From NCBI GenBank assembly GCA_965246805.1, contig CBDFFO010000011.1:62001-126000 (forward strand): a stretch of 64,000 nucleotides of DNA, read 5' to 3'. Within the stretch, counting starts at the first letter, position 1, and each line of letters begins with the position of its first letter. The notes under the pieces are model-generated. The model was not told the origin of the DNA, did no database searches, and worked only from the letters and a program-made list of their open reading frames with translations. The position numbers were made by a program, and so were the translations under genes. This DNA is from Schlegelella_A sp965246805. GTDB lineage: Bacteria > Pseudomonadota > Gammaproteobacteria > Burkholderiales > Burkholderiaceae_C. This document shows, piece after piece, positions 1-8,186 of the stretch.

Positions 1-330
1 GCGCTGCAGGGTCTCGTCTTTTCCGAAGCGCTGGCCGCCGTGCTCGCACCCGTCGTCGGCAAGGCGCGCGCCAGCGAGCTGGTCGAAGGCTGGTCGAAGC
101 GTGCGATTTCAGAACGCTCCGGCCTGCAGCAGATCGCCACCGAGGCCGTCGCCCACGACGCGACGCTCGCGCCTCGCCTCGACGCCCACGACATCGCGCG
201 CGGCTTCGATGTCGACGGCGCGGCGCGCCAGGCAGGCGCCGTCGCTAGGCTGCAGCTCGAAGCGTTGAAGGCGACGCACGCGAGGCTCGCCGAAGCGTCA
301 CGAAATCCAACTGCCGGCACACACGGATGA
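1..330 (+). CDS. pcaB: 3-carboxy-cis,cis-muconate cycloisomerase, C-terminal part (5' end outside window)
   Basis: The frame is open from base 1 and ends in TGA at 328-330, so only about 109 C-terminal residues are visible. They resemble the C-terminal helical region of the fumarase/adenylosuccinate-lyase superfamily as found in PcaB: GLVFSEAL, then SGLQQIATE, then the short closing stretch. PcaB cycloisomerises 3-carboxymuconate to 4-carboxymuconolactone in the cytoplasmic protocatechuate branch of the beta-ketoadipate pathway. The next gene encodes exactly the two following enzymes and starts inside this stop codon (ATGA, 327-330), which strongly supports the assignment. The catalytic signature lies upstream and cannot be seen. 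A different lyase of the superfamily would be the alternative if the context were ignored. Confidence 0.82.
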   Translation, partial: ALQGLVFSEALAAVLAPVVGKARASELVEGWSKRAISERSGLQQIATEAVAHDATLAPRLDAHDIARGFDVDGAARQAGAVARLQLEALKATHARLAEASRNPTAGTHG

Positions 331-1583
331 GCCCACACGCCCCACCGCCATCCCCCGCCACACCCGGCGGACCCGAGGACGACTTCGATCGCGGCGTCCG
401 GAACCGGCGCGCCGTGCTCGGCGACGCGTGGGTCGACCAATCGCTGGCCGGCGCGAACGCGTTCAACGCCGACTTCCAGAGCCTTATCACGCGCTACGCT
501 TGGCACGACATCTGGGGCCGCCCGGGTCTCGATCACACAACGCGCCGGCTGCTCGTGCTGGGCATGACGATGGCGCTCGGCCGATGGGAGGAGTTCGAGC
601 TGCACTGCAAGGCCGCGGTCCGCGGTGGCGTGCCGCTCGAGCTGCTGAAAGAAACCTTCATGCAGGGCGCGATCTACTGCGGCGTGCCGGCGGCCAACAC
701 GGCGTTCAAGATGGCGGTCGAGATCCTGCGCGAAGAAGGCCATCTGCCGTCACCCGAACCACTGACGGCCGTCGCACGCGTGTCCACCCATCACACCTTT
801 AGCCAGCCGCAACTGGAAGTCGCGCTGCAGGGCGGGACCGCCGATGAAAGGTCCGTGCCGATCGTGCTCAGTCACGCGCTCGGCCTCGACCTCCACATGT
901 GGGACGCGCTCGCCGCGTCGCTCGGCAAGACCCATCCGGTCCTGCGCTACGACCACCGCGGGCATGGCGGTTCAGCCGTGCCGGCAGGGCCGTACGCGAT
1001 GAACGACCTGGTCGCAGACGCGGCCCGCGTCGTCTCCGAATGGGGTCGTGGACCGGTGGTGTGGTTGGGCCTGTCGATGGGCGGCATGGTCGGGCAGGGC
1101 TTGGCCATCCGCCACCCCGCGCTCGTGAAGGGTCTGGTGCTCGCCAACACCAGCGCGCGCTACCCCGAATCGGCGCTTGCGATGTGGGCCGCGCGCATCG
1201 CGACGGTGCAGTCGAGCGGCGTCGAAGCGGTCGCCGACACGGTGATCGAGCGCTACTTTCACGCCGGTTTTCGGAGCAGCCAGGCCGAGGTCGCGGCGGC
1301 CTACCGGCGCGTCCTGCTGCGCACCGATGCGAAGGGCTATGCGGCGGCCGCGAAGGCTGTGGCTCACGTGGACTGGCTTGACGAGCTTGGCCGCATCCGG
1401 TGCCCGACGCTCGTGATCGCGGGCCAGCACGACCTCGGCGCGCCGGTCGAGATGGCCGAAGCAATCGCGAGCCGAATCGACGGCGCCGAGCTCGCGGTGA
1501 TCGATGATGCGTCGCACCTGAGCGTGATCGAACAGCCCGCCGTTTTCGAGCAGCACGTGCAGCGCTTCCTGCGGCGCTGCTGA
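327..1583 (+). CDS. pcaCD: fused 4-carboxymuconolactone decarboxylase / 3-oxoadipate enol-lactonase
   Basis: A 418-residue protein with two joined enzymes. Residues about 20-140 are a carboxymuconolactone decarboxylase (AhpD-like) domain, with the region around RRLLVLGMTMALGRWEE and ELHCKAAVRGGV. Residues about 160-418 are an alpha/beta hydrolase with nucleophile elbow GLSMG (Ser250), GQHD (Asp369) and DASH (His397), as in PcaD. It should convert 4-carboxymuconolactone through the enol-lactone to 3-oxoadipate. The start overlaps the pcaB stop by four bases, so the two are probably translationally coupled. The domain order (decarboxylase first) is the reverse of the actinobacterial PcaL fusion as I remember it. 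No frame break is seen at the junction, so this is a true single reading frame. Confidence 0.88.
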   Translation: MSPHAPPPSPATPGGPEDDFDRGVRNRRAVLGDAWVDQSLAGANAFNADFQSLITRYAWHDIWGRPGLDHTTRRLLVLGMTMALGRWEEFELHCKAAVRGGVPLELLKETFMQGAIYCGVPAANTAFKMAVEILREEGHLPSPEPLTAVARVSTHHTFSQPQLEVALQGGTADERSVPIVLSHALGLDLHMWDALAASLGKTHPVLRYDHRGHGGSAVPAGPYAMNDLVADAARVVSEWGRGPVVWLGLSMGGMVGQGLAIRHPALVKGLVLANTSARYPESALAMWAARIATVQSSGVEAVADTVIERYFHAGFRSSQAEVAAAYRRVLLRTDAKGYAAAAKAVAHVDWLDELGRIRCPTLVIAGQHDLGAPVEMAEAIASRIDGAELAVIDDASHLSVIEQPAVFEQHVQRFLRRC

Positions 1584-1722
1584 ACGGCCATGCCGCGCCG
1601 CGGGGCAGGTGCAGCGGCGCGCGCATCATGTGCGGTGTGAAACGCGCCGCCACGCCGACGCCCGCAGCGTCGGCTGCGTCACGAAGCGCTCGCACCGCGT
1701 CGCCAGCAAACCACGCGCTCGG

Positions 1723-1731
1723 TGCTATACA
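1723..1731 (+). promoter_or_regulatory. candidate extended -10 element upstream of hmgA
   Basis: TGCTATACA lies about 45 bases before the chosen hmgA start at 1777, within the 193-base gap after the pca genes. The TGn plus TATACA pattern fits an extended -10 sigma-70 promoter and stands out in GC-rich sequence. No convincing -35 hexamer is seen at normal spacing. This is pattern recognition only. Confidence 0.35.
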
Positions 1732-1776
1732 TCACGTCTTTCCTTGGGGTCCGACGACAGGCCGATCGATCCGACG

Positions 1777-3072
1777 ATGAGCGAACCGCTTCTGTACCTG
1801 TCCGGCTTCGGCAACCAGCACGCGAGCGAGGCGGTGCCCGGCACCTTGCCGATCGGTCGCAACAACCCGCAGCGCGTGGCGCACGGCCTCTACGCCGAAC
1901 AGTTGAGCGGCAGTGCGTTCACCGCGCCGCGCGAGAGCAACCTGCGCTCGTGGCTCTATCGGCGGCACCCGTCGGTGCAGAGCGGCGCCTACGTGCGCCA
2001 GACGCACAACACCTGGAAGAGCGGCGCGCGCGGTGGCGCTGCGGCGCCGCCCGACCCGATGCGCTGGAAGCCGCTCATCGTGCCCGACGCCGATCGCGAA
2101 CCGCTCGACTTCGTCGACGGCATGCGCACCTGGGTCGTCAACGGCGACGAGCAGATGCAGGTCGGCATGGCGGCGCACCTGATGCTCGCGAACTGCTCGA
2201 TGGGCCGACGCGCCTTCGTCAACGCCGACGGCGAGATGCTCGTCGTGCCGCAGCAGGGCCGGCTTCGCATCACCACCGAGTTCGGCCTGCTCGATGTCGA
2301 GCCGGGCGAGATCGCGCTCTTGCCGCGCGGCGTCGTCTTCAAGGTCGACCTGCCCGACGGCAGCGCGCGAGCCTACGTGTGCGAGAACTACGGCGCGCCG
2401 TTCCGGCTGCCCGAGCTCGGGCCGATCGGCGCGAACGGCCTGGCTGCGGCGCGCGACTTTCTCGCGCCGGTCGCTGCCTTCGACGACGGCGCCGGCGAAG
2501 GCAAGGCCTCATGGCGGCTCATCAAGAAGTTCGGCGGCCGCTTGTGGAACGCCACGCTGCGCGCCTCGCCGTTCGACGTGGTGGCGTGGCACGGCAACCT
2601 CGTGCCGTACAAGTACGACACGGCGCGCTTCACCGTCATCGGCTCCATCAGCCACGACCACCCGGACCCGTCGATCTTCACGGTACTGACGTCGCCCTCC
2701 GATCTCGCAGGCACCGCGAACTGCGACTTCGTGATTTTCCCGCCGCGCTGGCTGGTGGCCGAAGACACGTTCCGCCCGCCCTGGTTCCACAGGAACGTGA
2801 TGAGCGAGTTCATGGGCCTCGTCAACGGCCGCTACGACGCCAAGGAAGAGGGCTTCATGCCGGGCGGCGCGAGCCTGCACAACTCGATGGTGCCGCATGG
2901 CCCCGATGCCGAGGCGTTCGAGAAGGCGTCGGAATCGACGCTCGCGCCGCAAAAGCTCGACGACACGCTCGCCTTCATGTTCGAGAGCCGCTGGGCCTTC
3001 ACACCCACCGAGCTCGCGCTCGCGAGCGACTCGCTCGACGCCGAGTACATCCATTGCTGGCAAGGACTCTGA
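1777..3072 (+). CDS. hmgA: homogentisate 1,2-dioxygenase
   Basis: Opens the aromatic ring of homogentisate to maleylacetoacetate in tyrosine/phenylalanine catabolism, a cytoplasmic Fe(II) enzyme. The protein starts MSEPLLYLSGFGNQHASEA, the typical family N-terminus, and contains the expected NNPQRVAHGLYAEQLSG and, near the C-terminus, the GGASLHNSMVPHGPD iron-site region. With the ATG at 1777 it has 431 residues, a normal length. An in-frame extension upstream to 1609 is basic and unrelated to the family, so I rejected it. fahA follows 40 bases downstream on the same strand, which makes a two-step operon. The intermediate isomerase (maiA) is not in the window. Confidence 0.96.
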   Translation: MSEPLLYLSGFGNQHASEAVPGTLPIGRNNPQRVAHGLYAEQLSGSAFTAPRESNLRSWLYRRHPSVQSGAYVRQTHNTWKSGARGGAAAPPDPMRWKPLIVPDADREPLDFVDGMRTWVVNGDEQMQVGMAAHLMLANCSMGRRAFVNADGEMLVVPQQGRLRITTEFGLLDVEPGEIALLPRGVVFKVDLPDGSARAYVCENYGAPFRLPELGPIGANGLAAARDFLAPVAAFDDGAGEGKASWRLIKKFGGRLWNATLRASPFDVVAWHGNLVPYKYDTARFTVIGSISHDHPDPSIFTVLTSPSDLAGTANCDFVIFPPRWLVAEDTFRPPWFHRNVMSEFMGLVNGRYDAKEEGFMPGGASLHNSMVPHGPDAEAFEKASESTLAPQKLDDTLAFMFESRWAFTPTELALASDSLDAEYIHCWQGL

Positions 3073-3112
3073 TGCAACCGACCGAGCGCGCGTGCCGCAT
3101 GCGCCCCACCCG

Positions 3113-4432
3113 ATGAGCTGGATCGACGCCACCCACGACCCGGCGCTGCGCAGCTGGGTCGAATCGGCCAACGCCGGACAGACCGACTTCCCGATCCAGA
3201 ACCTGCCGTTCGGCCGCTTCCGTCGCTCGGGCACCAAAGACGCGCTGCGGGTCGGCGTCGCGATCGGCGACCAGGTCGTCGACCTCGCGATGGCGGCCGA
3301 ACAATACCCGTGGACCCATTCGCAGGCGCTGCTGCTGAAGCCGCTCGTGCTCGGTGACCTCAAGACGTTCATGGCGCTCGGCGCCAAGGCGAGCCAGGAA
3401 TTGCGGCTGCAGCTGTCGAGCGCGCTGATGGTCGGCAGCGAGCTGGGTGCCTTTCTCGAGTCGTGCCTGGTGCCGCAGCGCGAGGTGACGATGGCGATGC
3501 CGTGCACCGTTGGTGACTACACCGATTTCTACGCGGGCATCCACCACGCCACCAACGTCGGCAAGCTGTTCCGGCCGGGCGGTGACCCACTGCTGCCGAA
3601 CTACAAGTGGGTGCCGATCGGCTACCACGGCCGCGCGTCGTCGATCGGCGTCAGCGGGCGCTCGGTAACGAGGCCGTCGGGCCAGTTCAAGGGGGAGGGC
3701 GGTTCGCCCGAGTTCGGCCCCTCGCGCAAGCTCGATCACGAGCTCGAGCTCGGTGCTTTGATCGGCACCGGCAACCCGCTCGGCCAGCCGATCCCGATGG
3801 CGCGCGCCGAGTCGCATCTGTTCGGCATGGTGCTGTTGAACGACTGGTCGGCGCGCGACTTCCAGGCGTGGGAATCGCAGCCGCTCGGGCCGTTCCTCGC
3901 CAAGAGTTTCGCGACGACGATCTCGCCGTGGGTGGTCACGATGGAAGCGCTCGCGCCCTACCGCGTCGCGACCGCGCGACCGCCCGCCGACCCGGCGCCG
4001 CTGCCCTATCTCGACAGCGCCGAGAACCGCGCGCAAGGCGCCCTCGACATCCACCTCGAGGTGTGGATGACGACGATGCAGATGCGCGCGCAGAAGCTGC
4101 CGCCGGTTCGCTTGATGACCTCGAACTTTGCCGACGCGTACTGGACGCTCGCGCAGCTGGTCGCGCACCAGACCAGCAACGGCTGCAACTTGCGCACCGG
4201 TGACCTGTTCGGCACCGGCACGATGTCGGGGCCGAATGATGGCGAGGGTGGCTCGCTGCTCGAGTTGAGTGCGAACGGCAAGAGCCCACTCACGCTGCCG
4301 AGCGGCGAGACGCGCAGCTTCCTCGCCGATGGCGACAGCGTGCTGCTGCGAGCGTACTGCCAGCGCGACGGGTTCGCGCGAATCGGCTTCGGCGATTGCC
4401 GGGGGACGATCGCGGCGGCACGCGGGGGTTGA
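3113..4432 (+). CDS. fahA: fumarylacetoacetase
   Basis: Hydrolyses fumarylacetoacetate to fumarate and acetoacetate, the last step of homogentisate breakdown. The 439-residue protein shows the eukaryote-like FAH layout: an N-terminal domain of about 120 residues, then the catalytic domain with DYTDFYAGIHHATNVG (catalytic His region), GYHGRASS, LDHELELG and NDWSARDFQAWE metal and active-site segments, and TGDLFGTGTMSGP near the end. The start at 3113 gives the normal N-terminus; an upstream in-frame extension only reads through the end of hmgA in another frame. It lies directly behind hmgA and is probably cotranscribed with it. Confidence 0.96.
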   Translation: MSWIDATHDPALRSWVESANAGQTDFPIQNLPFGRFRRSGTKDALRVGVAIGDQVVDLAMAAEQYPWTHSQALLLKPLVLGDLKTFMALGAKASQELRLQLSSALMVGSELGAFLESCLVPQREVTMAMPCTVGDYTDFYAGIHHATNVGKLFRPGGDPLLPNYKWVPIGYHGRASSIGVSGRSVTRPSGQFKGEGGSPEFGPSRKLDHELELGALIGTGNPLGQPIPMARAESHLFGMVLLNDWSARDFQAWESQPLGPFLAKSFATTISPWVVTMEALAPYRVATARPPADPAPLPYLDSAENRAQGALDIHLEVWMTTMQMRAQKLPPVRLMTSNFADAYWTLAQLVAHQTSNGCNLRTGDLFGTGTMSGPNDGEGGSLLELSANGKSPLTLPSGETRSFLADGDSVLLRAYCQRDGFARIGFGDCRGTIAAARGG

Positions 4433-4488
4433 GTTCGCAGCCGGCGCGTCGCTCGGCGCGTCGCCCTTGGCATCGGTAGCATCGAGGC

Positions 4489-6897
4489 ATGAGCACTCCC
4501 CTCGAGACGACCCGATTCGGCAGCGGCCGCGCGGTCCCCCGCATTGAAGACGGCGAGCTGCTCGTCGGCCGTGGCCGGTTCACCGACAACGTCGCCGCCG
4601 GCGAAGCGATGGCAAACGCGTCATCGGACAATGCCAGCGACACCGACGCGCTCTTCGTCGCCTTTGCGCGTTCGCCGTACGCGCACGCCCTGATCACCGC
4701 GATCGACACCAGCGCCGCGCTCGAACGGCCCGGCGTGATCGGCGTCTTCACCGGCGCCGACCTGGTCGCCGCCGGCGTGAAGCCGATGCCGGTCTCGCCG
4801 AACTTCAAGCGTGCCGACGGCAAGCCGATGGGCACCGCCGATCGCCGTGCGCTCGCGCACGAGGTGGTGCGCTTCGTCGGCGAGGCGGTGGCGATCGTGG
4901 TCGCGACCACGCGTGACGGCGCGCGTGATGCCGCCGAAGCGCTCGCCATCGATTACGACGAGCAGCCGGCCGTGACCGACGCGGTGGCCGCCATAGCCCC
5001 AGGTGCGCCGGTGCTCACGCCCGCGGCGCCCGACAACATCGCGGCCGAGATGCGCCACGGCAACGAGGCCGCCACCGCAGACGCGTTCGCGCGAGCGACC
5101 CATGTCGTCGCGCTCGATCTGGTCAACCAGCGCCTCGTGGCCGCGCCGATGGAGCCACGCAGCGTGCTCGCGCGTGTCGATGCCGCGAGGGGCAAGCTCG
5201 TGTTCCGCATCAGCAGCCAGATGCCGACCGGCGTGCGCGGCTCCATCGTCGATCTGATCCCGGGCCGCAGCATCGACAACGTGCAGGTCGTGGTCGGCGA
5301 TGTCGGTGGCGGCTTCGGCATGAAGACCGGCGCCTACCCGGAAGACGTGGCGATCGCGTTCGCCGCCTGCACGTTGCAGCGCGACCTGCGCTGGCAATCG
5401 GATCGCAGCGAAGACTTCGTCTCGGCCGCCCATGGCCGTGACCTCGTGAGCCGCGCCGAGCTCGCGCTCGATGCGAACGGCAAGGCGCTCGCGCTTCGGG
5501 TGCGTTCGCTCGCCAACGTCGGTGGCTACGCGACGGTGTCGGGCGTGGTTATCCAGATCATGATCGGGCCGTGGGTGTCGACCAGCATCTACGACATCCC
5601 GAACGTCGATCTGCAGATCCAGGCAGTGATGACGCACACCGCGCCGACGGCGGCCTATCGCGGCGCAGGGCGGCCCGAAGCGATCTACATTGTCGAGCGC
5701 CTGTTCGATGCGGCTGCGCGCCAGTTGCAGCTCGACCCGGCAGAGCTGCGCCGCCGCAACATGATCCGGCCCGAGCAGATGCCCTACAAGACCGCGCTCA
5801 ACCAGACCTACGACAGCGGGCGCTTCGAGCAGATCCTCGACGGCGGCCTCGCGCTCGCCGACTGGCGCGGCTTCGAGGCGCGCCGTGCCGCCTCGAAAGC
5901 GAAAGGCCTGTTGCGCGGTCGTGGCATCGCGACCTTTCTTGAATGGACCGGCGGCGGCGCGCTCGGCGAGCAGGTCGGCATCCGGATCGCGGGCGACGGC
6001 TTCATCGAGATCGTGTCGGCCACGCAGGCCATGGGGCAGGGCATCGCCACCAGCTACTCGCAACTCGCGGTCGACGTCTTCGAGGTGCCGATTGACCGCA
6101 TCCGCATCGTGCAGGGCGACACCGACCGCGCGAACGGGTTCGGCAGCGCCGGTTCGCGCTCGCTCTTCGTTGGCGGATCGGCGGTGAGCGTGGCCGCCAA
6201 GCAGGCGGTGAAGGTGGCGCAAGACCTCGCGGCCAATGCGCTCGAAGCGGCCGCGGCCGACATCGAATACCGTGCCGGGCGCTACACGGTCGTCGGCACC
6301 GATCTCGGCATCGGACTCTTCGAGCTCGCCGCACGCCAGCCCAACGCGCGCATTGCGGTCGACATGCAGTCGTCGGTCGCGAGCTCGAGCTGGCCGAACG
6401 CGTGCCACGTGTGCGAGGTCGAGGTCGACCCGGCGACCGGCGACATCGCGCTGCAGTCGTACGCGTCGGTAAACGACATCGGCCGCGTCGTCAGCCCAGC
6501 CATCGTGCAGGGTCAGATCGAGGGCGGCGCGATGCAGGGCATCGGCCAAGCGCTCTGCGAACAGGTGCTGTACGACGCCGGCAGCCACCAGCTCGTGACC
6601 GGCAGCTTCATGGACTACGCGATGCCGCGCGCCGCTGTCGGCGGCGTCTTCAAGACCGTGTTCGACACGTCGATCCCTTGCCTCACCAACCCGCTCGGCG
6701 TGAAAGGCGTCGGCGAGCTCGGCACCATCGGCGCGACGCCGGCCATCGTCAACGCGGTGATCGACGCGCTCGACCACGCCGGCCACGGTCACGATGCCGA
6801 ACGCGTGCAGATGCCGCTCAGCGCCGAGAAGGTCTGGCGCGCCCTGCAGGGCGATGTCGACGCCTCGCCTCTGGCAGGCGTGACGTTCGCACACTGA
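4489..6897 (+). CDS. CoxL-like molybdopterin-binding hydroxylase large subunit (xanthine dehydrogenase family)
   Basis: An 802-residue protein of the Mo-hydroxylase large-subunit family. The N-terminal a/b-hammerhead domain (about residues 20-165) is followed by two MoCo-binding domains with GDVGGGFGMKTG (271-281), AYRGAGR (389-395) and the C-terminal GVKGVGELGTIG segment carrying the catalytic Glu. AYRGAGR is the signature of form II CoxL; genuine form I CO dehydrogenases have AYRCSFR, so CO oxidation should not be assumed and the substrate is unknown. Neither the 2Fe-2S (CoxS) nor the FAD (CoxM) subunit is adjacent: fahA ends 57 bases upstream and a pseudogene on the other strand follows. 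A polar Asn/Ser/Asp-rich insertion sits near residues 40-53. Confidence 0.85.
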   Translation: MSTPLETTRFGSGRAVPRIEDGELLVGRGRFTDNVAAGEAMANASSDNASDTDALFVAFARSPYAHALITAIDTSAALERPGVIGVFTGADLVAAGVKPMPVSPNFKRADGKPMGTADRRALAHEVVRFVGEAVAIVVATTRDGARDAAEALAIDYDEQPAVTDAVAAIAPGAPVLTPAAPDNIAAEMRHGNEAATADAFARATHVVALDLVNQRLVAAPMEPRSVLARVDAARGKLVFRISSQMPTGVRGSIVDLIPGRSIDNVQVVVGDVGGGFGMKTGAYPEDVAIAFAACTLQRDLRWQSDRSEDFVSAAHGRDLVSRAELALDANGKALALRVRSLANVGGYATVSGVVIQIMIGPWVSTSIYDIPNVDLQIQAVMTHTAPTAAYRGAGRPEAIYIVERLFDAAARQLQLDPAELRRRNMIRPEQMPYKTALNQTYDSGRFEQILDGGLALADWRGFEARRAASKAKGLLRGRGIATFLEWTGGGALGEQVGIRIAGDGFIEIVSATQAMGQGIATSYSQLAVDVFEVPIDRIRIVQGDTDRANGFGSAGSRSLFVGGSAVSVAAKQAVKVAQDLAANALEAAAADIEYRAGRYTVVGTDLGIGLFELAARQPNARIAVDMQSSVASSSWPNACHVCEVEVDPATGDIALQSYASVNDIGRVVSPAIVQGQIEGGAMQGIGQALCEQVLYDAGSHQLVTGSFMDYAMPRAAVGGVFKTVFDTSIPCLTNPLGVKGVGELGTIGATPAIVNAVIDALDHAGHGHDAERVQMPLSAEKVWRALQGDVDASPLAGVTFAH

Positions 6898-7694
6898 TCA
6901 ACGCGGGTCGGGCACGAAGCTCGGGAACGGGTTCGGCACCCTCGGCTCGATCGGCCGCGGCAGCACGCCGCTCGCCAGCAGGCGCTCTGAGCTGTCGTAG
7001 CGGATCTCGATGACCGCGTCGGGCCGTGAGCTCGCGCGCTCGAAGGAGACGCTCGTGATCGGCGAGTATTCGCGCTCGCCGTGGCCGGTGCCGAGACGCT
7101 CCGCGGGCGCCGCGCGGCGATTCACCAACGCGCCGCCGTCGGCCGCTGGCGCCGGCATCGACAGCGCTGGCGCGCCCTGGCGCGCACCGCTGGTGTCTCG
7201 CCTGGGAACACGTTGACCGGCGCCAACGATGGCATGCCGCGTTCGCGGAACACGGCCGCGCCGATCACGCCGACGTTGTCGGGTCGGCCGGTGCGTGCCG
7301 CATACGAATCGCCGAGCGCTGTGAAGTAGAAGGTTGCGGCATCGGCGTGCGTCTTGCGCCAGCCGATCACGTCGTACGACTACCAGGCGTTCAGCACATA
7401 GCCGCCTTGCCACGACGCCGCGGTGTCGCCGGTGACGACGTTCACGCCATCGACCGAGAGCACCACCATCACGCGGCCGCGGCTCCGGTTGGTGAGGCGG
7501 AGCGCGTAGCGGTTGCCGGGTTGGCCGACGACATACGCGTCGCCGGCATGGCGCCAGAGCGGCAAGGCGCGGCTCTCGCTGCGATCGACGACTTGCATGT
7601 CGACGATCGGCGGGCTCGCGGCGCACCCGGCGGTGGATGAGGCGAGGGGCGCGGCAGCAGCGAGAAGGGACAGGACGTGGCGACGGTTCGGCAT
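6898..7694 (-). pseudogene. broken secreted-protein gene (one in-frame stop plus one frameshift)
   Basis: A predicted exported protein begins at 7694 (MPNRRHVLSLLAAAAP..., a signal-like N-terminus ending around TAGC) and contains PGNRYALRLTNRSRGRVMVVLSVDGVN. After VLNAW the frame meets TAG at 7382-7380, then continues in the same frame as SYDVIGWRKTHADAATFYF and SYAARTGRPDNVGVIGAAVF down to about 7200. From about 7165-7205 onward the coherent sequence moves to another frame, GTGHGEREYSPI and then VPNPFPSFVPDPR, ending at 6898. I recognise this as a conserved Burkholderiales family of unknown function. The stop looks like CAG changed to TAG. Both lesions are read directly from the sequence; sequencing error cannot be excluded. 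Confidence 0.8.
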
Positions 7695-7804
7695 GGCGAT
7701 CTCCGGTGGTGGATATCGCTTGCACGTCGGTGCGTGCCAAACGGGGTCAGAACCCGCGAACTTTTCCGCGGCCTCTCTCGGCTCGGGGCCGATTCAAGCC
7801 GCGC

Positions 7805-8089
7805 TCAGTGCACCGGCGGCGTCGTCGGCACCGCGCTGATCGGTGCGGGCGTGGTTGCCGGCACGGCTGCCGGGGCAGGTGCAGGTGCAGGTGCCGCCTG
7901 TTTCGCGTTCTTGTTCGCGATGTGGTGACCGACCGCGCAGCCGCCGAGCGCTCCGATCACCGCGTGGTGGCCGGCGACATGGCCACCGACCGCACCGACG
8001 GCCGCACCCTTCAGGCAGCCCTTCGCTTGCACGGAACCGACGCCGAACATCAACGCCATCGATGCCAGGGCGAGCAAGGTCTTCTTCAT
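7805..8089 (-). CDS. small exported glycine-zipper-like protein
   Basis: A 94-residue protein with a clear signal peptide (MKKTLLALASMALMFGVGSVQA) and then a Gly/Ala/His-rich segment, GAAVGAVGGHVAGHHAVIGALGG, with the spacing of a glycine-zipper membrane segment. It closes with an Ala/Pro tail. Two Cys (KGC, GGC) flank the zipper. The start at 8089 is supported by AAGGAGA about 8 bases upstream and by the signal peptide; an in-frame upstream start would bury the signal sequence. The function is unknown; such proteins are usually envelope-associated. Confidence 0.7.
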   Translation of the reverse strand: MKKTLLALASMALMFGVGSVQAKGCLKGAAVGAVGGHVAGHHAVIGALGGCAVGHHIANKNAKQAAPAPAPAPAAVPATTPAPISAVPTTPPVH

Positions 8090-8186
8090 CAGGGTCTCCT
8101 TCGAATGAACGGTAACCGCGAACGGGCGCGGCTTGCAAACGTCAAGCCACAACGTGCGAACTCGCAAAACCGACGACAGCGCATTT

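Noticed and set aside
4621..6894. 757-residue open frame antisense to the CoxL-like gene
   Set aside because: It is very rich in Arg, His, Asp and Val, has no recognisable motif, and mirrors the codon bias of the real gene on the other strand. Long antisense frames are expected at this GC content.
7741..7804. Stretch beginning ACGGGGTCAGAACCC, reminiscent of REP-type boundary sequences
   Set aside because: It is too short and has only weak self-complementarity, so I cannot support a repeat or terminator call.
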